Below, piece after piece: positions 5,129 through 11,164 of a stretch of 11,164 nucleotides of DNA; the stretch's first letter is position 1, and each line of letters begins with the position of its first letter. The DNA lies in NCBI GenBank assembly GCA_026387085.1, contig JAPLMK010000083.1, positions 1 through 11,164 on the forward strand. The letters run 5' to 3'. A program made the position numbers and the translations under genes. The stretch comes from Candidatus Omnitrophota bacterium (lineage in GTDB: Bacteria > Ratteibacteria > UBA8468 > MWAK01). Under the pieces are notes generated by a model. That model was not told the origin of the DNA. It saw only the letters and a list, made by a program, of their open reading frames with translations, and made no database searches.

Positions 5129-6370
5129 ATGCGTATCCGGTTTTGTTTGATAAACATTGCCCTGGCAGGCCTTTTCTTTTTGGGATTTATCGCGCACGCC
5201 GCAAACGCCGAGGAATTATCCCTGGAACAAAAAGCGCTGTCGGCCAACGTCACCCTCCAGAATATGCTGGGCGAAAAGTGGATAACCCTGCCCGATTTTG
5301 CTTTTCTGCTCAAAGGGTCCCTGAAAGAAGATCCGGTCAGCCGCCGCTCCGAAATAACCTTTAAAAATCACCGGCTTGTCTTTTTGCCGGAGAGCAAAAA
5401 AGCGCTCTACGACGAGCAGACAACCGAGATGAAACAATCGGCCCGGCTGGTCTCCGGCACAATGATTATTCCGTTCAGTTTTGCCGCGCTGGTTTCCAAT
5501 CTTGCGTTTGTCCCGGCGCCTAGAACGGTTCCGGTTTTTCAGCCGGTTCCGACCGAAAAGCCCGTGCCGGAAATAAGGACGCCGGAAGAAACACCATTGC
5601 CGCAAACAACGGTACCCGACGCGCCCACGGTGGCCGAAATTATAATCGCGCCGCCCGTTGATAAGAACCAGGAGTTTGTGCTGGTTATTGACGCCGGTCA
5701 CGGAGACCAGGATTCCGGGGCTGTCGGACCGTGGGGCCTTAGAGAAAAGGACGTAAACCTTGACCTGGTGCTGGGTGTAGCCGACTACCTGAAGAAAAAC
5801 CGTCCGAAAGTAAAAGTGGTGCTTACCCGTAAAGACGACACTTTTTTGCAGTTGGAGGAAAGGACGCAACTTGCCAATTCCCTTAACGCGGACATGTTCG
5901 TTTCAATTCATACAAACTCTGCCAAACTTAACCGTTATACCGCCAGCGGCGTAGAGACCTTTTATCCCAGGAGTAAACCGACCCTTTATGCCAGCGCTAA
6001 TAATTCCGGAGACGAAATCGCTTCCCTGTTAAAGCAGGGCGGCAATCAGGATGTTCTCCAGAGAAGCCAGTACCTGGCCGCCTTAATTCAGGAAGACCTG
6101 ATTGACATTTTCATTAAAGATATTGTGCCGGACCGGGGTATTAAAGGCAAAAGTTTTTTTGTTCTGAAGTACACCAACATGGTTGCGGTCCTGGTTGAAG
6201 TGGGTTTTATCTGCAACCCGAACATAGAAGCCAACCTGAAATCACCGGCGGTCCGGCGGGCGATTGCCGCGGCTATCGGAAAAGGGATTGAATCCTACCT
6301 GGACGGCCGGGCGCTTAAGAGCAGCGTTTCCGTTGACCAGGGCGTTGTTGAGGAACAGGCGTATGACTAA
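5129..6370 (+). CDS. N-acetylmuramoyl-L-alanine amidase (Amidase_3), exported
   Basis: This 413-residue zinc amidase cuts the bond between N-acetylmuramic acid and the stem peptide of peptidoglycan. Residues 1-27 are a signal peptide, with a likely cut after ANA. Residues of about 30-135 resemble the copper amine oxidase N-terminal-like wall domain, followed by a proline-rich linker. The catalytic domain starts near 182: H191 (DAGHG), E206 (REKD) and H261 (SIHTNS) are the zinc ligands, and E357 (VEVGF) is the catalytic glutamate. I chose ATG 5129 over GTG 5105 because the signal peptide begins there and the -10 box at 5116-5121 lies downstream of the GTG. It overlaps murI by 8 bases, which links wall remodelling to D-glutamate supply. 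Confidence 0.93.
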   Translation: MRIRFCLINIALAGLFFLGFIAHAANAEELSLEQKALSANVTLQNMLGEKWITLPDFAFLLKGSLKEDPVSRRSEITFKNHRLVFLPESKKALYDEQTTEMKQSARLVSGTMIIPFSFAALVSNLAFVPAPRTVPVFQPVPTEKPVPEIRTPEETPLPQTTVPDAPTVAEIIIAPPVDKNQEFVLVIDAGHGDQDSGAVGPWGLREKDVNLDLVLGVADYLKKNRPKVKVVLTRKDDTFLQLEERTQLANSLNADMFVSIHTNSAKLNRYTASGVETFYPRSKPTLYASANNSGDEIASLLKQGGNQDVLQRSQYLAALIQEDLIDIFIKDIVPDRGIKGKSFFVLKYTNMVAVLVEVGFICNPNIEANLKSPAVRRAIAAAIGKGIESYLDGRALKSSVSVDQGVVEEQAYD

Positions 6371-7184
6371 AAAGGTGCAAAAAAATAAGCCCATCGGCGT
6401 CTTTGATTCCGGTCTGGGCGGTCTGACCGTGGTTTTTAACCTCCAAAAATCATTTCCGGAAAAAGAAATTATTTACTTTGGCGATACCGCCCGTCTGCCT
6501 TACGGCAACAAGTCCCCGGAGACGATTCAAAATTATGCCCGGCAGAATACCAGATTCCTGCTCTCGTTTCAGCCGGAAATGGTTGTGGTCGCCTGCCATA
6601 CTGCCAGCGCCCTGGCGTTAGGGAAGTTGAAGACGGAGTTTTCCTTGCCCATTGTCGGCGTCCTTGCACCGGCGGTTAAGGCGGCCCTGGCCAAGACCAG
6701 GAACGGACGCATCGGCATCATCGGGACCAGCGCCACCGTAAAAAGCAACTCTTACCCGGCGGAAATCAAGAAAGCGAACCCGAAAATTAAAGTATACGGG
6801 CTGGCCTGCCCGCTTTTTGTTCCCCTGGTTGAAGAAGGCCTCTTCTCCGGACCGCTGACAAATATGGTGGTAGCGCATTACCTGAAATCGCTCAAAGAGA
6901 AGAAGATAGATACCCTGATTCTGGGTTGCACGCACTACCCTATGCTTAAGGCTGTCATCGCCGGATTTATGGGGCCCAAAGTTACGCTGGTGGACCCATC
7001 CGAAGAGGTGATGCCGGAAATCGCGGCGCAGCTTAAAGAAAGAGGGCAAAAAGCCGGCGCCGTCTCAAAAGGCGGTCTCAGAATATACCTGTCAGATATC
7101 ACGCCGAATTTCCGGAAAGTGGCAACTTCTTTTTTGAAGAAGGAATTGCCGCGGTTGGGAAAAGCGAATGTAGAAAATCTGTAG
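6363..7184 (+). CDS. murI: Glutamate racemase
   Basis: The enzyme interconverts L- and D-glutamate in the cytoplasm to supply peptidoglycan precursors. The 273-residue length is normal. Motifs visible are GVFDSGLGGLTV with D15 and S16, GDTARLPYGNKS, C78 in VVACHTASA and C189 in LILGCTHYP; the two cysteines are the acid/base pair. The motif around C78 is usually ACNTASA, so H79 replaces the common Asn. The ATG at 6363 lies inside the end of the amidase gene, with GAGG about ten bases before it. Further upstream in-frame starts would run into the amidase and add non-homologous residues. Confidence 0.95.
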   Translation: MTKKVQKNKPIGVFDSGLGGLTVVFNLQKSFPEKEIIYFGDTARLPYGNKSPETIQNYARQNTRFLLSFQPEMVVVACHTASALALGKLKTEFSLPIVGVLAPAVKAALAKTRNGRIGIIGTSATVKSNSYPAEIKKANPKIKVYGLACPLFVPLVEEGLFSGPLTNMVVAHYLKSLKEKKIDTLILGCTHYPMLKAVIAGFMGPKVTLVDPSEEVMPEIAAQLKERGQKAGAVSKGGLRIYLSDITPNFRKVATSFLKKELPRLGKANVENL

Positions 7185-7190
7185 CGGTCG

Positions 7191-7293
7191 GATTCCCGCG
7201 GAAACAAAAATATGTCATTCCCGCGGATAGTAAGCGGGAATCCATAAATCTTCAAGGACTGGATCCCCGATCTAAGCATTCGGGGATGACAGG
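7191..7293. repeat. Hairpin repeats of the ATTCCCGC / ATCCCCGA type
   Basis: Three units lie in tandem: a partial GATTCCCGCGG (7191-7201), a hairpin ATTCCCGC (7217-7224) with GCGGGAAT (7234-7241), and a hairpin ATCCCCGA (7263-7270) with TCGGGGAT (7280-7287). They are flanked by TGTCA and TGACA. Their form recalls short intergenic palindromes such as neisserial dRS3 (ATTCCC...GGGAAT), without implying common descent. No T-run follows, so termination is doubtful. Confidence 0.7.
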
Positions 7294-7297
7294 CGAG

Positions 7298-7326
7298 TTT
7301 GTCATTTTGAGTGAAACGAAGAATCT
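7298..7326 (+). repeat. Interspersed repeat copy upstream of purC
   Basis: These 29 bases match 536-564 with a single mismatch (T7307 for C545). The unit ends 2 bases before the AAAGGG that serves as purC ribosome binding site, so the repeat forms most of the visible purC leader. Confidence 0.85.
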
Positions 7327-7339
7327 TAAAGGGAAATCT

Positions 7340-8209
7340 ATGAAGAATAAATTACCGTTGGCTCTGCTCTATTCCGGCAAGGTAAGGGATTTATATCGTT
7401 TGTCAGAGAAAGAAATCCTGATGGTTGCCAGCGACCGGATATCCGCTTTTGACTATATTTTACCCACGCCGGTGCCGGACAAAGGGAAAATATTAACCCA
7501 ACTCTCGGTCTTCTGGTTCCGCAAGTTGGAAAAAATAGTCCCAAACCACCTGCTGGTCAGCGATTTTGCTTCTTTTCCGGCAAGCCTGCAACCGTTTGGA
7601 GAGTACCTTGCCGGGCGCAGTTTGATTGTGAAAGAAGTTAAGAAGATAAAGATTGAAGCGGTGGTGCGCGGCTATCTGGCCGGAAGCGGTTGGGAAGAGT
7701 ACCGGGTCAAAGGAACCGTCGGCGGAATTCCGCTGCCAGCCGGGCTGCAAATGGCCTCGCGTCTGCCGGAACCGCTCTTTACTCCGGCAACCAAGGAAGA
7801 GGTCGGTAACCACGACCGCAATATTACTTTTGCCGAATGCGCGCAGATTGCCGGTCCGGAAACAGCCGGGCACCTGAGGGACAAATCGATCGCTTTGTAC
7901 CGGGCCGCCGCGGAATACGCTCTGCAAAAAGGAATAATTATCGCGGACACCAAGTTTGAGTTCGGGTTTGACGACCAGGGAGGGATAATCCTGATTGATG
8001 AAATGTTTACGCCTGATTCTTCAAGGTTCTGGGAAAAGGAAAAATATCAGCCGGGCCAGGAACCGGCCAGTTTGGATAAGCAGTATGTGCGCAATTATCT
8101 GTTAGGTCTTAAGTGGGACAAGAACCCGCCGGTGCCGGAACTGCCGGCAGAAGTAGTGGCTAATACCCGGGGAAAATACCAACAGATTTACGAAATCCTG
8201 ACCGGATGA
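7340..8209 (+). CDS. purC: SAICAR synthase (phosphoribosylaminoimidazole-succinocarboxamide synthase)
   Basis: This ATP-dependent enzyme joins aspartate to CAIR in de novo purine synthesis. The 289-residue protein is the longer form, nearer to yeast Ade1 than to the roughly 240-residue E. coli enzyme. Visible motifs are LLYSGKVRDLY at 9-19 (nucleotide-binding loop), ASDRISAFD, VVRGYLAGSGWEEY, FTPATK, IIADTKFEFG and LIDEMFTPDSSRFW. The start at 7340 follows AGGG by six bases; an earlier in-frame start at 7286 would lie in the repeat sequence. Its stop overlaps the next start (ATGA), so the pur genes are coupled. Confidence 0.96.
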   Translation: MKNKLPLALLYSGKVRDLYRLSEKEILMVASDRISAFDYILPTPVPDKGKILTQLSVFWFRKLEKIVPNHLLVSDFASFPASLQPFGEYLAGRSLIVKEVKKIKIEAVVRGYLAGSGWEEYRVKGTVGGIPLPAGLQMASRLPEPLFTPATKEEVGNHDRNITFAECAQIAGPETAGHLRDKSIALYRAAAEYALQKGIIIADTKFEFGFDDQGGIILIDEMFTPDSSRFWEKEKYQPGQEPASLDKQYVRNYLLGLKWDKNPPVPELPAEVVANTRGKYQQIYEILTG

Positions 8210-8667
8210 AAATGGACAACCATCGGATTGAGGTCTGGTACCGGAAGAACGTCTTTGACCCGGGCAGCCGGGGACTTTGCGGCGATATCCTGGATTTGGG
8301 CATCAAGGGTATTGCCGAAGTAAAGACCGGTTCCATCTTTTTGATACAAGGGAAAATTTCTCCCTCCGGACTGCAGAAGGTTGCCCGGGAACTTTTGGCG
8401 GACCCGGTAACCCAGGATTTTTATTCCGGAAAACGGCCCTTGCCCAGGGGAGCAGTATCCGTGGAGGTTTGGTTTAAGGAGGGAGTTACGGATACGGTAG
8501 GCGAAACCGCGGAAAAAGGGATAACGGACCTGGGCATAGCCGGCAAATTTGCGGTCTCCACCGCCCGGCGTTACCTGCTCTACGGTAAGAATATTTCGAA
8601 AAAAAAAGCGGCTGATATTGCCGGCCGGCTTCTGGCTAACGAAGTAATCCAGACCTATAAAATATGA
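8206..8667 (+). CDS. purS: Tandem-duplicated PurS, FGAM synthase subunit
   Basis: PurS is the small bridging subunit of the PurS-PurQ-PurL complex that makes FGAM in purine synthesis. It is normally about 80-85 residues, but this protein has 153 and contains two PurS-like halves, near residues 6-75 and 84-153. Both begin with an EVW strand (RIEVWYRKNV and SVEVWFKEGV), share DLGI-x-G, and end with LADPVTQ or LANEVIQ. PurS acts as a dimer or multimer, so a fused pair could fold as one pseudo-dimer. It starts inside the purC stop and ends inside the next start, both as ATGA. ATG 8212 is an alternative start. purQ and purL are absent from the window. Confidence 0.85.
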   Translation: MKMDNHRIEVWYRKNVFDPGSRGLCGDILDLGIKGIAEVKTGSIFLIQGKISPSGLQKVARELLADPVTQDFYSGKRPLPRGAVSVEVWFKEGVTDTVGETAEKGITDLGIAGKFAVSTARRYLLYGKNISKKKAADIAGRLLANEVIQTYKI

Positions 8668-9488
8668 GCGAAAAAATGAGACATAAGAAAACAATCAACG
8701 GACCAAGAATATTGCTGGATATGTTTTTTACGAGAATCGGACATTATCTTTATTCCTACGCGAGCCGGTTGGATGAAGACGCGGAGGCGATTTTTCTTAA
8801 TTACGGCTATGCCGACGAAAACCTGAAACTGGAGTTGCGCGAAGAGGATGGGAAGAACCGCTATTGTATCCAACTTTACAATCACATCGTCACCTCCCTT
8901 CCCGCGGAACTGAAGGGATTGGATGTCCTGGAGGTTGGTTCCGGGCGGGGCGGCGGGGCTTCCTACATAGCCCGATATTTTTATCCGAATTCCGTGGTCG
9001 GGCTTGACCTCTGCCGGAGAGCCGTTACCTTCTGCGCGGAACATTACGCGATTAACGGGCTCTCTTTTGTTTGTGGAAACGCGTTAAATCTGCCGTTTCA
9101 AAGCAAGAGCCTGGATGTAGTTGTCGGCGTGGAATCGTCTCACGGTTATCCTAATATCAAGCAGTTTTTTTCCGAGGTTGACCGGGTTCTTAAGCCGGGC
9201 GGGTATTTCCTGCTCTCTGATTTTAGAAATAAGGATTGCATCGGCCTTTTGCGGGAACAGCTGCGTTCTTCCGGGCTGAAGATTATAAGAGAGGAAACGA
9301 TAACCCCGAATATTATTAAAGCGTTGGAGTTGGACAGCGAACGCAGAAAAGAACTGATTGAGCGGCTGGTGCCGAAATTACTGCATAAAATGTCTATGGC
9401 GCTGGCCGGAGTGAAGGGAACCGGCGCGCACATGTCTTTTGTAACCGGGAAAAAAGAATACCTTAATTTTGTCCTGCAGAAACCTTAA
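8664..9488 (+). CDS. SAM-dependent methyltransferase (class I)
   Basis: The 274-residue protein has a Rossmann methyltransferase core: motif I VLEVGSGRGGG at 88-98, an acidic GLDLC at 113-117, GNALNLPF at 138-145, and VDRVLKPGGYFLLSDF around 172-187. The N-terminal segment FLNYGYADE and IQLYNHIV recall phthiotriol-type and UbiE-like methyltransferases acting on lipids or quinones. The substrate cannot be named. It is joined to purS by a 4-nt overlap, so it is probably co-transcribed with purine genes, perhaps only for convenience. No ribosome site is visible; ATG 8676 is a possible alternative start. The gene converges on the GH4 gene with 25 bases between them. Confidence 0.85.
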   Translation: MSEKMRHKKTINGPRILLDMFFTRIGHYLYSYASRLDEDAEAIFLNYGYADENLKLELREEDGKNRYCIQLYNHIVTSLPAELKGLDVLEVGSGRGGGASYIARYFYPNSVVGLDLCRRAVTFCAEHYAINGLSFVCGNALNLPFQSKSLDVVVGVESSHGYPNIKQFFSEVDRVLKPGGYFLLSDFRNKDCIGLLREQLRSSGLKIIREETITPNIIKALELDSERRKELIERLVPKLLHKMSMALAGVKGTGAHMSFVTGKKEYLNFVLQKP

Positions 9489-9513
9489 CCGCCCGCCATC
9501 CGTTGTTTTCGTT

Positions 9514-10914
9514 TCAGCAACGCCATTTCCCGTAAAATTGCGGCAGCCATTCACGGAACTCTTTAAAGAAATCATCCGCAATCTTCACGGCTGTATCCGG
9601 GTCTGGAATTAACGGGTCATTCATAAGCGCGCGGATGGCAAGTTCGCGGTTGCCCGTTAAACCTGCCTCGGTTATCATCTCCTGGTTCGGGATGTGGCGC
9701 ATGAGGTATTGGGTAATGACGTCCGGCAGGTTACCGACCGCAAGCGGCTGTATTCCGTTGCCGTCAAGGTACACCATCGTTTCCAAAACAGCGCCCCGGG
9801 GCAGATTATCAACTTGGCCGAAATTGGGACGGTTTAGGGAAGTAAGCAGCGGTGCTCCCTTACCCGATAAAGCGGCGATAATCCGGTCGGCGTGTTCGTG
9901 GGAATGCTTAAGATACAACGGCGTTCTTCCGTGCAGCATCGCTTCGCAATCTTTTTTTCTGCTTTCCCGGTCACCGCTTCGGGCGAAAGTGTGGGCTTTC
10001 ATCCCCGAGTTTAAGAACCCCCAGCGTTTTGCTTCCGCTTCGTTTCGGAGGTAGTGCGAAAAGAACTCGGCGATATGCGAGTCACCGGCTGCCGATAGGA
10101 ACCCGCACCTTTCCCACAAATCAAACTTTACCTTCTGGCTGGGCGCCACGCCGCCGCCGTGGATCAGTTCTTCGTCGATTCCGAGGGGACCTATCGGCTG
10201 GAAATTTTTCGGATCCCGCGCGTAATCTTTCAAGAGCGCCAACCCGTCTTTCCCGCAGGTATCCATGCTTAAAAGCCAGACCAGGTGATTGATTCCGGCC
10301 AGGGAGAGGGTAATGTCTTTCTGCCAATCGATGCCGAGGAAATAAGCGGCGTGCAGCAGGAATCCTTGTAATTCATGGCAGATGCCCATGGACCGCACCG
10401 GGCTGACTTTGTGCAGGGTTTTGGTCAGGATGGTCATCGGGTTGGAATAGTTCATAAACCAGGCATTGGGCGCTATCTTTTCTACCTTGCGGATGATATC
10501 GGTTACGACCGGAATATTACGCAGGGCCCGGCTCCAGCCGCCGGGGCCGACCGTATCGCCGACCAGTTGCAGAACACCGTGGCGCAACGGAATTTCGATA
10601 TCAAGGTTATCCGCCCAACCGCCGCCGGTGCTGATGGTCAGCCCGACAAAGTCGGCGCCCATTAAGGCGGAATCCAGATTGGTGGCGCCTTCAATCTTCA
10701 GGTCAGCTTTCAGTTCGTGGGAAATCTTCTGGCAGAGCGGGACGATTATTTTCAGCGGTTCCGGGTTAATGTCCTGGAGGATTATGTGCGACCCTTTCAG
10801 GGCGGGCGTGTTGGCGATGTCGGTAATAAAGACATGGGTCCACCCGTAACTCCCGCCGCCGACCAGTACAATCTTCAGGTTATCCGTTCTGCCTCTTTTT
10901 TGTATTTGTTCCAT
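9514..10914 (-). CDS. GH4 family NAD- and metal-dependent glycosidase (alpha-glucosidase/alpha-galactosidase type)
   Basis: GH4 enzymes cleave glycosides by a redox-elimination route using NAD+ and Mn2+. The 466-residue length fits. KIVLVGGGSYGW at 14-25 is the Rossmann NAD site and NYSNPMT around 155-161 is a family signature. C179 (GICHE) and H210 (GINH) are the expected metal ligands, 31 residues apart as in characterised members. The CHEL motif is close to the CHEV form linked to alpha-glucosidases, and unlike the CD or CN forms of phospho-glycosidases. There is no signal peptide, so it should act in the cytoplasm on imported sugar. The ATG has no Shine-Dalgarno site, but a -10 box lies six bases upstream. 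No transporter or regulator gene is adjacent within the window. Confidence 0.92.
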   Translation of the reverse strand: MEQIQKRGRTDNLKIVLVGGGSYGWTHVFITDIANTPALKGSHIILQDINPEPLKIIVPLCQKISHELKADLKIEGATNLDSALMGADFVGLTISTGGGWADNLDIEIPLRHGVLQLVGDTVGPGGWSRALRNIPVVTDIIRKVEKIAPNAWFMNYSNPMTILTKTLHKVSPVRSMGICHELQGFLLHAAYFLGIDWQKDITLSLAGINHLVWLLSMDTCGKDGLALLKDYARDPKNFQPIGPLGIDEELIHGGGVAPSQKVKFDLWERCGFLSAAGDSHIAEFFSHYLRNEAEAKRWGFLNSGMKAHTFARSGDRESRKKDCEAMLHGRTPLYLKHSHEHADRIIAALSGKGAPLLTSLNRPNFGQVDNLPRGAVLETMVYLDGNGIQPLAVGNLPDVITQYLMRHIPNQEMITEAGLTGNRELAIRALMNDPLIPDPDTAVKIADDFFKEFREWLPQFYGKWRC

Positions 10915-10920
10915 TAATTT

Positions 10921-10929
10921 ATTTTACCA
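10921..10929 (-). promoter_or_regulatory. Extended -10 promoter of the GH4 gene
   Basis: On the minus strand TGGTAAAAT (10929-10921) is an extended -10 element with no good -35. Only six bases separate it from the ATG, so transcription should start at the A of the start codon, giving a leaderless mRNA. Confidence 0.6.
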
Positions 10930-10999
10930 TAGAAACGGAAAGTAATTCTAAATTATTTCAGTTATGTTTTATTTTATGATAAACTAACATGATTGTTTC

Positions 11000-11015
11000 T
11001 TTACCGATTGGTAAA
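11000..11015. promoter_or_regulatory. Dyad operator candidate between GH4 and lipoprotein genes
   Basis: TTTACC (11000-11005) and GGTAAA (11010-11015) form a perfect 6+6 palindrome around GATT. It lies between divergent genes, 86 bases from the GH4 start and 95 bases from the lipoprotein start. Size and symmetry suit a dimeric repressor of LacI or TetR type. A weaker TTACG/CGTAA pair lies at 11069-11084. No T-run follows the first dyad. Confidence 0.4.
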
Positions 11016-11110
11016 TTACTTTAATGACGAATTATGTTTCCGTTTTTTCGGGAGTTGCGGGCTGAACGTTACGGTATTACGTAAGGTTAAACAAAAAAGG
11101 AGATAATATT

Positions 11111-11164
11111 ATGCAAAAGGCGAGCCGGATTATTATTGTTTTAATCTTGATGATTACCGGATGC
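11111..11164 (+). CDS. Lipoprotein, N-terminal fragment
   Basis: Eighteen codons are visible before the window ends. They begin MQKASR, continue with a hydrophobic stretch, and end in LILMITGC, whose ITGC fits a lipobox with the last Cys as the lipid-modified residue. GGAG at 11099-11102, eight bases before the ATG, supports the start. The mature protein is outside the window, so its role is unknown. It is divergent from the GH4 gene. Confidence 0.75.
   Translation, partial: MQKASRIIIVLILMITGC

Noticed and set aside
6264..6362. An upstream start for glutamate racemase, overlapping the amidase by about 100 bases.
   Set aside because: The added residues are not racemase-like; ATG 6363 gives the normal length and N-terminus.
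9482..9530. Bidirectional terminator between the convergent methyltransferase and GH4 genes.
   Set aside because: Only a weak CGTTG/CAACG pair with a long loop and no T-run is visible in the 25-base gap and its edges.

Overview
This window looks like chromosomal DNA from a Gram-negative-type bacterium of an uncultured or deep-branching lineage. Base composition is balanced. Exported proteins carry Sec or lipoprotein signals, and there is a periplasmic-type peptidoglycan amidase. Shine-Dalgarno sites are used at some genes, while two others appear to be transcribed leaderless. The mix of a UroD-type methyltransferase-like protein, a DUF6785/DUF6784-type membrane protein, a LamG-type secreted protein and a GH4 glycosidase recalls candidate phyla such as Omnitrophota/Ratteibacteria or planctomycete/armatimonad-like groups. 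That placement is a guess from gene content. No phage, conjugation, CRISPR or toxin genes are visible.

Layout. (1) 1-431, minus: the 5' part of a secreted LamG-like protein, followed by an interspersed repeat and a long stem-loop. (2) 738-4440, plus: UroD-like protein, a kynurenine-formamidase/cyclase-fold protein that has lost most metal ligands (14-nt overlap with the gene before), and a ~14-helix OPT-like membrane protein with its own promoter. These three may serve one small-molecule uptake/modification pathway, but the substrate cannot be read from sequence. (3) 4441-5104: no protein gene. It holds a 162-bp element with near-perfect 18-bp inverted ends, a strong 45-nt hairpin, a copy of the 3' end of tRNA-Cys, a plus-strand intrinsic terminator, tRNA-Cys(GCA) on the minus strand with a consensus promoter, and one copy of the interspersed repeat. 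(4) 5129-7184, plus: N-acetylmuramoyl-L-alanine amidase overlapping glutamate racemase (murI), a cell-wall pair. (5) 7185-7339: a repeat-rich spacer. (6) 7340-9488, plus: purC, a tandem-duplicated PurS and a SAM methyltransferase, each joined by a 4-nt ATGA overlap. (7) 9514-10914, minus: GH4 glycosidase, convergent with the methyltransferase. (8) 10915-11110: divergent intergenic region with a dyad operator candidate, then the first 18 codons of a lipoprotein.

The most unusual points are the structured, inverted-repeat-bounded segment beside tRNA-Cys, the duplicated PurS, the ligand-poor cyclase homologue in a UroD/DUF6785 cluster, and the -10 boxes placed 6-7 nt before the ATG of the amidase and GH4 genes.
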